Source: Tahibacter soli (GTDB taxonomy: Bacteria > Pseudomonadota > Gammaproteobacteria > Xanthomonadales > Rhodanobacteraceae). From it: DNA of 60,168 bases. The notes below the pieces were generated by a model that was not told where the DNA came from, searched no databases, and worked only from the letters and a program-made list of their open reading frames with translations. Of the stretch, positions 44,084 through 52,291 are shown piece by piece. The stretch spans positions 1-60,168 of the forward strand of contig NZ_JAOVZO020000021.1 in NCBI RefSeq assembly GCF_025717065.2. Direction: 5' to 3'. Position 1 is the stretch's first letter, and the number at the start of each line of letters is the position of its first letter. Made by a program: the position numbers and the translations under genes.

Positions 44084-45574
44084 TCACTGGCACGGACCGT
44101 TGCTCGTCCACGGCTGGCCGGTGCCCGGGCCGCCGTTGTTCGTCGCCGGATCGTTGCCCTGCGTCCACCAGTTCGCGGTGTAGTTGACGTTGTTACGGCT
44201 CGCCTTGTTGCCGCCCACATAGACCTGCGTCGCGCTCCACGCGGGCTGGCACGTGCCGCCGGTGCCGCCGCCGAGCACCTGATTGCGCACGTTCACGGCG
44301 TTCGCGCCGTTGAACAGGAACACCGGGCTCGCCGGCGTGAACGTCGCGGCATTCGGCGCCGACAGCGAATAGCCCGAGGCGAGCACCGCGCCGGACAACG
44401 CCGTCTCGGAGAGCGTGCACGACTCGCCGCCGACGAGGCCCGCGATCGATCCGCCGGCCGGCGGCTTGAACGTCGTCGACTTCGTGCCCGAGGTACCGCA
44501 CACCGCCTGCACGGTGATGTTCGGCTGCGTCGTGATCTTCGTCGCGTCGCCCGAATACACGGCCGTGACCGCGATCGAAGCCGGGCCGGGCGTCACGGGG
44601 CCGGTGGCCGCCTTGAACGTGTTGTAGAACTGGAACAGCGACTGCGACACCTGCGAATACTCGCCGAGCGATCCGCTGCCGGGACGGTCGCGCTGCAGCG
44701 CCCAGTACGACAGATGGCCCACGCCCTTGGCCTGCGCGAACTGCGTGATCGTCGTCGCGTCGGCCGTGGTGAACGTTTCGCCGGCCACGTCGTTCACGCC
44801 GATCATCGGCGTGATGCCGAGCATCGCCCACAACTGCGCGTTGGTCTTGCCGGGATAGATCGGCGCGAGCTGCGCGACGGCCGCCGTCGCGGCCGACTGC
44901 GTGAGCTGCGCCATCGTCGAACCGTTGTGGTACGAGCCGCCGAAATCCATCGTCATGAGGTTGACGATGTCGAGCGTCGCGCCGGCCGTGGCCGCGCTCT
45001 GCACGGCGGCCACGCCGAAATGATCGAGACCGCCGCCGCCCCAGCTCGGATGCACCGGCACCGACGGCAAGGTCAGCGAAACGTACAGATTGGGATATTT
45101 CAACCGCAGCGCCTTGATCGCGGCGTTGCGCGTGGTGTTGAGCGCGGGGTTGCCGAGCTGGCCGCCTTCGACGTCGAAGTCGATCGCGCGCACGCCGGTC
45201 GTCTGCAGCATGCCGTCGATGAGATTGGTCAGCTGCGTGGCGCTGCAGGTCGATTCGAGATAGGTGCCGTTGGCGCCGCCGAACGAGATGATCACGCGGC
45301 CGCCGGCGTTCTGGAACGCGACGATGTCGCTCTGCATGTTCGAAACGGAATTGTCGACCGTGCACCCGCCGGCGCTGACGACGAAGGCGAGGGTGGCGGC
45401 GTTGAGCCCCATCTTGTTGCGCGCGTCCACGAGGCTGGTGACGGCGTAGGTCGTATTGCCGTAGCCCCAGGTGTAGAAATACGGCGCGAGCTGCGCCGCG
45501 CCCGCCGACGCGGCGCCTGCGAGCAGCGCGACGCCGAGGGTGGTGCGCAAAAGTGTCGATCGTACGGTTTTCAC
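44084..45574 (-). CDS. Secreted chitinase, GH18 with C-terminal chitin-binding module
   Basis: This 496-residue protein has a signal peptide (TTLGVALLAGAASAGAAQ) and a GH18 catalytic barrel with the active-site motif AIDFDVEGG (Asp132, Asp134, Glu136; DxDxE). Substrate-assisted hydrolysis of chitin is expected. Residues about 340-440 form an extra Ig-like or unknown domain (ITTQPNITVQAVCGTSG). The C-terminus is a CBM5/12 module (QPAWSATQVYVGGNKASR, YTANWWTQGNDP). The arrangement is a complete extracellular chitinase. It lacks the IF-x-x-GF tail of other secreted proteins here. Confidence 0.9.
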   Translation of the reverse strand: MKTVRSTLLRTTLGVALLAGAASAGAAQLAPYFYTWGYGNTTYAVTSLVDARNKMGLNAATLAFVVSAGGCTVDNSVSNMQSDIVAFQNAGGRVIISFGGANGTYLESTCSATQLTNLIDGMLQTTGVRAIDFDVEGGQLGNPALNTTRNAAIKALRLKYPNLYVSLTLPSVPVHPSWGGGGLDHFGVAAVQSAATAGATLDIVNLMTMDFGGSYHNGSTMAQLTQSAATAAVAQLAPIYPGKTNAQLWAMLGITPMIGVNDVAGETFTTADATTITQFAQAKGVGHLSYWALQRDRPGSGSLGEYSQVSQSLFQFYNTFKAATGPVTPGPASIAVTAVYSGDATKITTQPNITVQAVCGTSGTKSTTFKPPAGGSIAGLVGGESCTLSETALSGAVLASGYSLSAPNAATFTPASPVFLFNGANAVNVRNQVLGGGTGGTCQPAWSATQVYVGGNKASRNNVNYTANWWTQGNDPATNNGGPGTGQPWTSNGPCQ

Positions 45575-46029
45575 GGTGATCTTCCTCCCGGTTTTTCGAA
45601 GTGGCGGCCGGGATCGCCGCAGCCGCGCCGGTGCGGCGACGACGGCTCAGGGGGCCGTGGATCGCCGGGCGGCGGCGCTTGCGCGGCGTCCTCGACCGTG
45701 CGCGACAGTCTTCCGTGAAGTCATGAATGACATCGTTGTCAAATCACCGTTAGGAGCGCGCGTTTTATATTTCGCTGGCAAATTCCGTTGTGGCATATGA
45801 GGCGTCGGTCACGTTCGGCGAAGCCGCAGCGCCGGCAGTCGGCGGACGATCGCATCCGCCCCGCGAAGGGGCGGCGCTCGCCTGCGTGCATGCTCGACGT
45901 TGGTCGAAGCCGGTCGGACGTCGCGCAAACGCCCGACAGGAGTAAAGTGGCGCCTGCGACGCCGGTATGGATTCCCGCAACCCAGGCAGGGCAACGACCG
46001 CGTTGCCGACCGAGGCGATGGAGGTCGAC
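45575..46029. other. 455-bp divergent promoter region between the chitinase and the molybdenum hydroxylase operon
   Basis: No gene is supported; the frames here are antisense or leader. It holds an AT-rich patch (45761-45783, GTTTTATATTTCGC), TTGACA on the minus strand (45737-45742) and the palindrome GTCATGAATGAC (45720-45731). These could serve the chitinase promoter. An in-frame ATG at 46018 precedes the chosen start of the cytochrome gene at 46030. Confidence 0.5.
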
Positions 46030-47343
46030 GTGATCAAGCGCATGGTGCTGGGACTGCTGGGCCTGATCGCGGCAGCCGTCGTCGGCTTGCTGATCCTCGC
46101 CTACCGGCCCGCTATCGATCCGATCGAGCCCCCGTCCGCCACGACGTTTTCGCCGGCGCTCGTCGCGCAGGGAGAAGTGCTCGCCGGCGCCGGCTACTGT
46201 GCCACCTGCCACACGGCCAAGGGCGGCGCGGCCTACGCCGGCGGCTACGCGATGAAGACCGGTTTCGGCACGATCTATTCGACCAACATCACGCCCGACG
46301 CCGCGACCGGCATCGGCCGGTGGTCGGAAGAAGCCTTCCGCCGCGCGATGCGGCAAGGCGTCGCGCGCGACGGCTCGCATCTGTTTCCCGCGTTTCCGTA
46401 CCAGCACTTCAACCAGGTCGGCGACGACGACCTCAAGGCGCTCTACGCGTATCTCATGACGCGCGAGCCGGTCGCCGCGCCGCCGCGCGAACCCGATATT
46501 CCTTTTCCGCTGAATCGACGCGTGCTGCAGGCGGGTTGGAAATTGCTGTTTTTCCGCAACGACGCCTACGGCCCGATCACCGGCGGGACGCCCGAGTGGA
46601 ATCGCGGCGCGTATCTGGCCGAAGGCTTGAGCCATTGCTCGGCATGCCATAGCCCGCGCAACGGACTCGGCGCGGAGAAAACCGGCGCGGACGAACGCTA
46701 TGCCGGCGCGGCGATCGACGACTGGTACGCGCCGCCGTTGAACGCCGCGAACCGCGCGCCGGTCGCGTGGACGAAGGACGAACTGTTCGCGTACCTGCGC
46801 ACCGGCGCCACCGCGCTGCACGGCGTCGCCGCCGGGCCGATGTCGCCGGTGGTCCACGACGGCCTGTCGAAGCTTCCCGATGCCGACGTGATGGCCATCG
46901 CGACGTATTTCGCCGACCGCTTCGGCGCCGCGGGCGAGCGCGCCGCGCCGGACGCGGCGCTGGCCAAGGTGCTGGCGGCGTCGGCGGGCGGCGGCGGGCC
47001 GGTCGACCACGGCGCGAATCTCTACGACGCGGCATGCGCGTCCTGTCACTACAACAGCGGGCCGATGCCGTTGCTCGTGCGGCCGGAGCTCGGCCTCAAC
47101 AGCGCCCTGACCGCGGCCGATCCGTCCAGCCTGATCCAGGTGATCCTGCACGGCGTCGCCGTCGACGAAGGGCTGCCCGGCGCGATGATGCCGGGGTTCG
47201 CGCAATCGCTGAGCGATACCGACATCGCGCAGCTCGCGTCATGGCTGCGCCGCAGCCGCACCGACCAGCCGCCGTGGCCGGATCTCGACCGGCAGGTCGC
47301 CGTGCTGCGCACGCAATCCGAATCCTCCCGTTCCACGCACTGA
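46030..47343 (+). CDS. Triheme cytochrome c subunit of the molybdenum hydroxylase
   Basis: A 437-residue protein; I chose the GTG at 46030 behind GGAGGT (5-bp spacing), with ATG 46018 as an alternative. An N-terminal anchor (MVLGLLGLIAAAVVGLLILA) is followed by heme sites CATCH, CSACH and CASCH. The first domain has the STNITPD motif, the same layout as the paralogue at 22844. It passes electrons from the molybdopterin subunit to the respiratory chain. The three genes 46030-50157 are one operon with 16-bp and four-base-overlap junctions. Confidence 0.85.
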   Translation: MIKRMVLGLLGLIAAAVVGLLILAYRPAIDPIEPPSATTFSPALVAQGEVLAGAGYCATCHTAKGGAAYAGGYAMKTGFGTIYSTNITPDAATGIGRWSEEAFRRAMRQGVARDGSHLFPAFPYQHFNQVGDDDLKALYAYLMTREPVAAPPREPDIPFPLNRRVLQAGWKLLFFRNDAYGPITGGTPEWNRGAYLAEGLSHCSACHSPRNGLGAEKTGADERYAGAAIDDWYAPPLNAANRAPVAWTKDELFAYLRTGATALHGVAAGPMSPVVHDGLSKLPDADVMAIATYFADRFGAAGERAAPDAALAKVLAASAGGGGPVDHGANLYDAACASCHYNSGPMPLLVRPELGLNSALTAADPSSLIQVILHGVAVDEGLPGAMMPGFAQSLSDTDIAQLASWLRRSRTDQPPWPDLDRQVAVLRTQSESSRSTH

Positions 47344-47359
47344 CGCCGGAGTCCAGCCC

Positions 47360-47851
47360 ATGAGCCAGTTCCAACTCAACGGACGTCCGGTCAGCGTGGA
47401 AGCCGAGGACGACACGCCGCTCCTGTGGGCGATTCGCGACGACCTCAAGTTGACGGGCACCAAGTTCGGCTGCGGCATCGGCTTCTGCGGCGCCTGCACC
47501 GTGCATCTCAACGGCCGCGCGATACGTTCGTGCATCACGCCGGTGGGCGCGGTCGCCGGACAGCACGTGACCACCATCGAAGGACTGCAGCCGGCCGGGC
47601 AGCATCCGCTGCAGAAGGCATGGGTCGCGGCGCAGGCGCCGCAATGCGGCTACTGCCAGCCCGGGCAGATCATGCAGGCGGCGACGCTGCTCGCGGATTT
47701 TCCGAATCCCACCGATGCGCAGATCGACGCGGTGATGGCCGGAAGCCTGTGCCGGTGCATGGCCTACGTGCGCATCCGCAAGGCGATCCGGCTGGCGGCG
47801 GCGGAAATGCGCGCGGCCGCACAGCCGGCGACGGAAGGAGCGCGGCCGTGA
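47360..47851 (+). CDS. iorA: 2Fe-2S small subunit of a molybdenum hydroxylase (isoquinoline 1-oxidoreductase alpha type)
   Basis: This 163-residue protein has two [2Fe-2S] motifs: the plant-type GCGIGFCGACTVHLNG with a later Cys, and the helical CGYCQPGQIM...SLCRCMAY. Both are diagnostic for the xanthine-oxidase-family small subunit. The length matches IorA (about 150-160). It relays electrons from the Mo centre to the triheme cytochrome encoded upstream. The stop overlaps the GTG of the large subunit. The substrate may be an N-heterocycle or an aldehyde. Confidence 0.9.
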   Translation: MSQFQLNGRPVSVEAEDDTPLLWAIRDDLKLTGTKFGCGIGFCGACTVHLNGRAIRSCITPVGAVAGQHVTTIEGLQPAGQHPLQKAWVAAQAPQCGYCQPGQIMQAATLLADFPNPTDAQIDAVMAGSLCRCMAYVRIRKAIRLAAAEMRAAAQPATEGARP

Positions 47852-50157
47852 ACGCGTCGATTCGGCCGGACGGGAAGGACGACCGCCTGCCGTCGCCGGC
47901 GCGCCGCCGTTTCCTGATCGGCGCGGTCGGCACCGGCTTCGTCATGGCGTTCGCCGATGCCTCGCAGATCCTGCCCGGCACGCCGGAACAGGCGATAGCG
48001 GAAAAGGTATACGATCCTGCATTGTGGTTCCGCATCGATTCCAACGGCGTCGTCACCGTCAACGTCATCCGCGCGGAAATGGGGCAGCACGTCGGCACGG
48101 CGCTGGCGCGCATCGTCGCCGACGAACTCGAGGCGAACTGGGCCGACGTGCGCATCGAGCACGTCGACACCGATCCGAAGTGGGGCCTGATGGTCACCGG
48201 CGGCAGCTGGTCGGTATGGCAGAGTTTTCCGCTGCTGAGCCAGGCCGGCGCGGCGGGGCGCATCGCGCTGGTCGAGGAAGGCGCGAAGCTGCTGGGCGTG
48301 GCGCCGGACGCGTGCGTGGCGCGCGACAGCGTGGTGCGCGCGGGTGCGCGTTCGATCTCCTATGCCGACATCGTCAAGCGCGGCAATCTCAGCCGCAGCT
48401 ATTCGGCCGAGGCCTTGAAGGCGATGCCGGTCAAGCCGGTGTCGGAGCGCCGGCTGATCGGCGTCGACACGCAGGCGATCGACATTCCCGGCAAGACCGA
48501 CGGCACGGCGGTCTACGGCATCGACGCGCACGTCGACGGCATGGTGTACGCGCGGCCGAAGATTCCGCCGACGCGCAACGGTTCGAAAGTCGTTTCCGTC
48601 GACGACTCGGCCGCCAAGACGGTCAAGGGATATTTGAGCTGCGCGACGCTGGACGATCCGTCGGGTACCGTGCCCGGCTGGGTGATGGTGTTCGCCGATT
48701 CCACGCATGCCGCGATCAAGGCCGCCGATCGCGTGAAAGTGACCTGGCAGAACGACGATACCGCCGGCGTTTCCGAACGTAACCTGCTCGATCACGCCGC
48801 GAAGCTCATCGGCGACGCGAGCGCCGGCGCGACCGTCGTGAACGACGCCGGCGTCGACGAGGCTTTCGCCAAGGCGGCGTCCACGCTGCAGCAGGACTAC
48901 ACCACCGCGAGCGTGCTGCACTTCCAGCTCGAGCCGGTCAATGCGACGGCGCTGCAGAAGAACGGCATCTGGGAAATCCACACCGGCAACCAGTGGCAGT
49001 CGCTGATCCTGCCGACGCTGGCCAAGGCGCTGGGCGTCGGCGAAGACAAGGTGGTGATGCGCACGTACCTGCTAGGCGGCGGTTTCGGCCGCCGCCTGAA
49101 CGGCGACTACGCGGTGCCGGCGGCGCTGGCGTCGAAGGCGCTCGGCAAGCCGGTCAAGATGATCTGCACGCGCGCCGACGACGTGCGCTTCGATTCGTTT
49201 CGTTCGCCGTCGCTGCAGCGCCTGCGCATGGGCTTCGACGCGGCGGGCAAGGTCGTCGCGATGCAGCACGACGCGTGCGCGGGCTGGCCGACGCAGGTCA
49301 TGGTTCCGAGCTTCATGCCGAAAGGAAAGAACGACCGGCCCTACGATCCGTTCGCCATCGCCGGCGCGGACCACTGGTACAACGTCGGCGCGCACCGGGT
49401 GCGCGCGATTTCGAACGACCTCGCCAATCGTGCGTTCCGGCCGGGCTGGCTGCGGTCGGTAGGCCCGGGCTGGACCAACTGGGCGCTGGAGTGCTTCATC
49501 GACGAAGCCGCGCACAAGCAGGGCGTCGATCCGCTGACGTTCCGGCTGAACCTGCTCGACGCGTCGGGCGGCAACGCCGGCAGCGCCCCCAATGCCGTCG
49601 GCGGCGCGAAACGCCAGGCCGCGGTGCTTCGCCGCGTCGCCGAAATGGCCGGCTGGGGCAATGCGCTGCCGCAGGATACGGGGCTCGGCATCGCGACGTC
49701 GTTCGGCCAGGAACGCGACATGCCGACGTGGGTGACGTGCGTCGCGCGCGTCAGGGCGAATCGGACCACCGGCGTGGTAAAAGTGGAAAAACTCTTTCTC
49801 GTCGCCGACGCCGGTACCATCGTGCACCCCGACGGCGCGCTGGCGCAGATGGAAGGCGCGGCGCTGTGGGGGCTGAGCATGGCGCTGCACGAGGGCACGC
49901 AGTTCGAGGACGGCCAGGTGCGCGATACCAACCTCAACACGTACACGCCGCTGCGCATCGGCGACGTGCCCGACCTGCAGATCGAATTCGTCGCCAGCAC
50001 CGAAGCGGCCGTGGGCCTGGGCGAACCGGCGACGACGGTGGTCGCGCCGGCCGTCGGCAACGCGATTTTCGCGGCGACGGGCGTGCGGCTCCGGCATATT
50101 CCGATGCGTCCGCAGGCGCTGCTCGATGCGTTGAAGAAGCCGGCAGGCCCGTCGTGA
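47848..50157 (+). CDS. iorB: Molybdopterin-binding large subunit of a molybdenum hydroxylase (isoquinoline 1-oxidoreductase beta type)
   Basis: This 769-residue protein starts at a GTG overlapping iorA. A twin-arginine signal (PARRRFLIGAVGTGFVMA) means the folded complex is exported to the periplasm, the small subunit probably riding along. Molybdopterin motifs include LLGGGFGRRLNGDYAVPAA and FRPGWLRSVGPGWTNWALE. The catalytic Glu is in VGLGEPATTV. The family oxidises isoquinoline, nicotinate-like rings or aldehydes with water as oxygen donor. Which one applies here cannot be decided from sequence. Confidence 0.9.
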   Translation: MNASIRPDGKDDRLPSPARRRFLIGAVGTGFVMAFADASQILPGTPEQAIAEKVYDPALWFRIDSNGVVTVNVIRAEMGQHVGTALARIVADELEANWADVRIEHVDTDPKWGLMVTGGSWSVWQSFPLLSQAGAAGRIALVEEGAKLLGVAPDACVARDSVVRAGARSISYADIVKRGNLSRSYSAEALKAMPVKPVSERRLIGVDTQAIDIPGKTDGTAVYGIDAHVDGMVYARPKIPPTRNGSKVVSVDDSAAKTVKGYLSCATLDDPSGTVPGWVMVFADSTHAAIKAADRVKVTWQNDDTAGVSERNLLDHAAKLIGDASAGATVVNDAGVDEAFAKAASTLQQDYTTASVLHFQLEPVNATALQKNGIWEIHTGNQWQSLILPTLAKALGVGEDKVVMRTYLLGGGFGRRLNGDYAVPAALASKALGKPVKMICTRADDVRFDSFRSPSLQRLRMGFDAAGKVVAMQHDACAGWPTQVMVPSFMPKGKNDRPYDPFAIAGADHWYNVGAHRVRAISNDLANRAFRPGWLRSVGPGWTNWALECFIDEAAHKQGVDPLTFRLNLLDASGGNAGSAPNAVGGAKRQAAVLRRVAEMAGWGNALPQDTGLGIATSFGQERDMPTWVTCVARVRANRTTGVVKVEKLFLVADAGTIVHPDGALAQMEGAALWGLSMALHEGTQFEDGQVRDTNLNTYTPLRIGDVPDLQIEFVASTEAAVGLGEPATTVVAPAVGNAIFAATGVRLRHIPMRPQALLDALKKPAGPS

Positions 50158-50212
50158 GCGCCGGCGATCAATATCGTAGAACCATCCACATTGTTGCCAA
50201 AGAGGAACGCAA

Positions 50213-50758
50213 ATGGCGAAGAAGAAAGTATCGAACGAAGCCGATCTAAAACGTCGCCGTCAGGCGCCGCTGATCACGCCGACCGACCTGAAAACGGGCG
50301 CGACGCGCGACATCGCCGGCGGACTGAACGGCATACTCGCCGACGTGTTCGCGCTGTACCTGAAGACGAAGAATTTTCACTGGCACATGAGCGGCCCGCA
50401 TTTTCGCGACTATCACCTGCTGCTCGACGAGCAGGCCGACCAGCTCTACGCGATGACCGACCCGATCGCCGAACGCATTCGCAAGGTGGGCGGCACGACG
50501 CTGCGTTCGATCGGCCACATCGCGCGCCTCGCGCGCGTGTCCGACAACGACGCGGACTACGTCGAACCGCTCGACATGCTGGCCGAGCTGCGCGAAGACA
50601 ACAAGTCGCTGGCCGGGCGTCTGCGCGAAGTCCATGACGTCTGCGACGAGCACCGCGACATCGCGTCGGCCAGCCTCATCGAGAACTGGATCGACGAGAC
50701 CGAACGCCGCACGTGGTTTCTGTTCGAGGCGAGCCGCGTCGGCAAGGGCGGCGGCTGA
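50213..50758 (+). CDS. dps: Dps-family ferritin-like protein
   Basis: This 181-residue protein has the Dps fold and ferroxidase residues: KTKNFHWHMSGPHFRDYHLL (His in the first helix), LDEQADQLYAMTDPIAERI, with the second-shell Asp and Glu. It has a Lys-rich N-terminal tail (MAKKKVSNEADLKRRRQ) of the kind that binds DNA. It oxidises Fe(II) with H2O2 and protects DNA in stress. It follows the iorB stop by 55 bp and has its own AGAGGAACG ribosome-binding site. An OxyR-type regulator is likely, but no site is obvious. Confidence 0.9.
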   Translation: MAKKKVSNEADLKRRRQAPLITPTDLKTGATRDIAGGLNGILADVFALYLKTKNFHWHMSGPHFRDYHLLLDEQADQLYAMTDPIAERIRKVGGTTLRSIGHIARLARVSDNDADYVEPLDMLAELREDNKSLAGRLREVHDVCDEHRDIASASLIENWIDETERRTWFLFEASRVGKGGG

Positions 50759-50776
50759 TCCGCGTATCCGCCGCGC

Positions 50777-52159
50777 TCAGTCGAGCGCGGCGAGCACCTG
50801 CGCCGCGAATTTCGCGATGTCGAACTTCGCGCCCGCGGGATCCTCGCCGCGCCGCACGAGCACCACGCTGCGGCTCGGCACGACGACGACGTACTGCCCG
50901 CGGTTGCCGATCGCGACGAGCGTGTCGGCCGGAACGCCGGGCGAGCGGTTGAGCAGCCAGAACGTCGCGCCGTAGCCGAAGTCGCCGGTCGGCGGCTGCG
51001 GTCCCGACGGCGTCGCGACGTACTGCCGCCAGCCCTCGGGCAGCACGCGCTCGCCGAGGAACACGCCGTCGTTCTGGTAGAGCAGGCCGAACCGCGCGAG
51101 GTCGCGCGCCGTCGACCACACCTGGCTCGACAACACGTAGTTGCCGTGCCAGTCGGTTTCCGGAACGGTGCGCGTCATGCCGATCTTCCACAGCAGCCGG
51201 GCGAACGGAAACGCCAGCGCCTCGCCGTCGTCGCCGATGCGTTCGCGCAGGCCGCGCACGGCGAGCACGATGTCGTTGTTGGCGTAGCGGAACGTCGAGC
51301 CCGGCGGCATCAAGAGCGGCGCGGCGGCCGAGTCCTGGTCGACCGTCGCGCCGCCGAAGTACAGCGCGTCGGTGCGGTTGCCGGCGGTGGCGCCGGACAG
51401 GCCGCTCGCCATGCGCAAAAGGTTGTCGGTGGTGATGACCGGTCGCGGATCGCCCGGCTGCTGCCACTGCGCGATCGACACGGGCTTGGCCGGGTCGATC
51501 CGTCCCTCCTTGCGCGCGACGCCGATCAGCGTGCCGGCCAGGCTCTTGGCGACCGACCACGTCCGCTGCGACACGTGCGGTCCGAAACCTTCGCGGTACT
51601 TCTCGGCGACGATGCGACCGCGCTGGACGACGACGACGGCCGTGGTTTCACTGCCGTCGCCGTAGTGCCTGCCGTCGAACGCGAGGTCGACGCCGCGCGC
51701 CAGCGCGCGCCGGTCGCCGCGCGCGCGTCCCGTGGCTTGCTTGTCGCCCAGGGGCCACGGCTTGCCGTCGAGATTCGGCGCCGGTGCGTCGAAGCGCGGC
51801 AGCGTCGCCACGGCGTCGATCGTCGCGCCGGCCGGCAGCTGCGCGCAGCCGAGATTGGGGCGCCACGCGGCGATGCGCGGCGGCGCCGCGTCGTCGAACG
51901 CGACCGAGACGATCTTGCGCTGCGCGTCGACGTTCGCGGCGAGCGTGGGCACGATCGCGTCGTACTCTGGATAGATGCCCTTGAGTTCCAGCGCGGACAT
52001 CTGCGCCTCGCTGCGGCCCGCATTGAAGATTCCGCTGCAGAGCGTGAGCGCCTTGTAGCCGGCGGCGATCGCGCGCTCGTACGGGCCGGGCGGTTTCGGT
52101 TGCGCGGCCGCGACGGCGCAGATGCACAGGCACAGCAGCAGGGCGGCAAAGCGTTTCAT
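50777..52159 (-). CDS. Exported class C beta-lactamase-family serine hydrolase
   Basis: This 460-residue protein starts at ATG 52159 with a signal peptide (LLLCLCICAVAAA). The beta-lactamase-family motifs are WSVAKSLAGTL (SxxK) and FRYANNDIV (YxN), with a later HGNYVLSSQVW/STARDLARFG segment as in EstB/6-aminohexanoate-oligomer hydrolase-like proteins. It is more likely an esterase or peptidase than a resistance enzyme. The region from 300 to 460 is complete. The gene is divergent from the secreted protein at 52292. Confidence 0.8.
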   Translation of the reverse strand: MKRFAALLLCLCICAVAAAQPKPPGPYERAIAAGYKALTLCSGIFNAGRSEAQMSALELKGIYPEYDAIVPTLAANVDAQRKIVSVAFDDAAPPRIAAWRPNLGCAQLPAGATIDAVATLPRFDAPAPNLDGKPWPLGDKQATGRARGDRRALARGVDLAFDGRHYGDGSETTAVVVVQRGRIVAEKYREGFGPHVSQRTWSVAKSLAGTLIGVARKEGRIDPAKPVSIAQWQQPGDPRPVITTDNLLRMASGLSGATAGNRTDALYFGGATVDQDSAAAPLLMPPGSTFRYANNDIVLAVRGLRERIGDDGEALAFPFARLLWKIGMTRTVPETDWHGNYVLSSQVWSTARDLARFGLLYQNDGVFLGERVLPEGWRQYVATPSGPQPPTGDFGYGATFWLLNRSPGVPADTLVAIGNRGQYVVVVPSRSVVLVRRGEDPAGAKFDIAKFAAQVLAALD

Positions 52160-52291
52160 GCGGGCGAAGCTCCGGTGTTGCGCGAGGCGGGTCCGCCATT
52201 CTGGCGCATTCGGGCATGACGATCGCGAGTGCCGAAAAACGTAAGCCTCGACAGAGCCCCCGCGCCGAGGGCCACGAACAGGGGTCACGTC

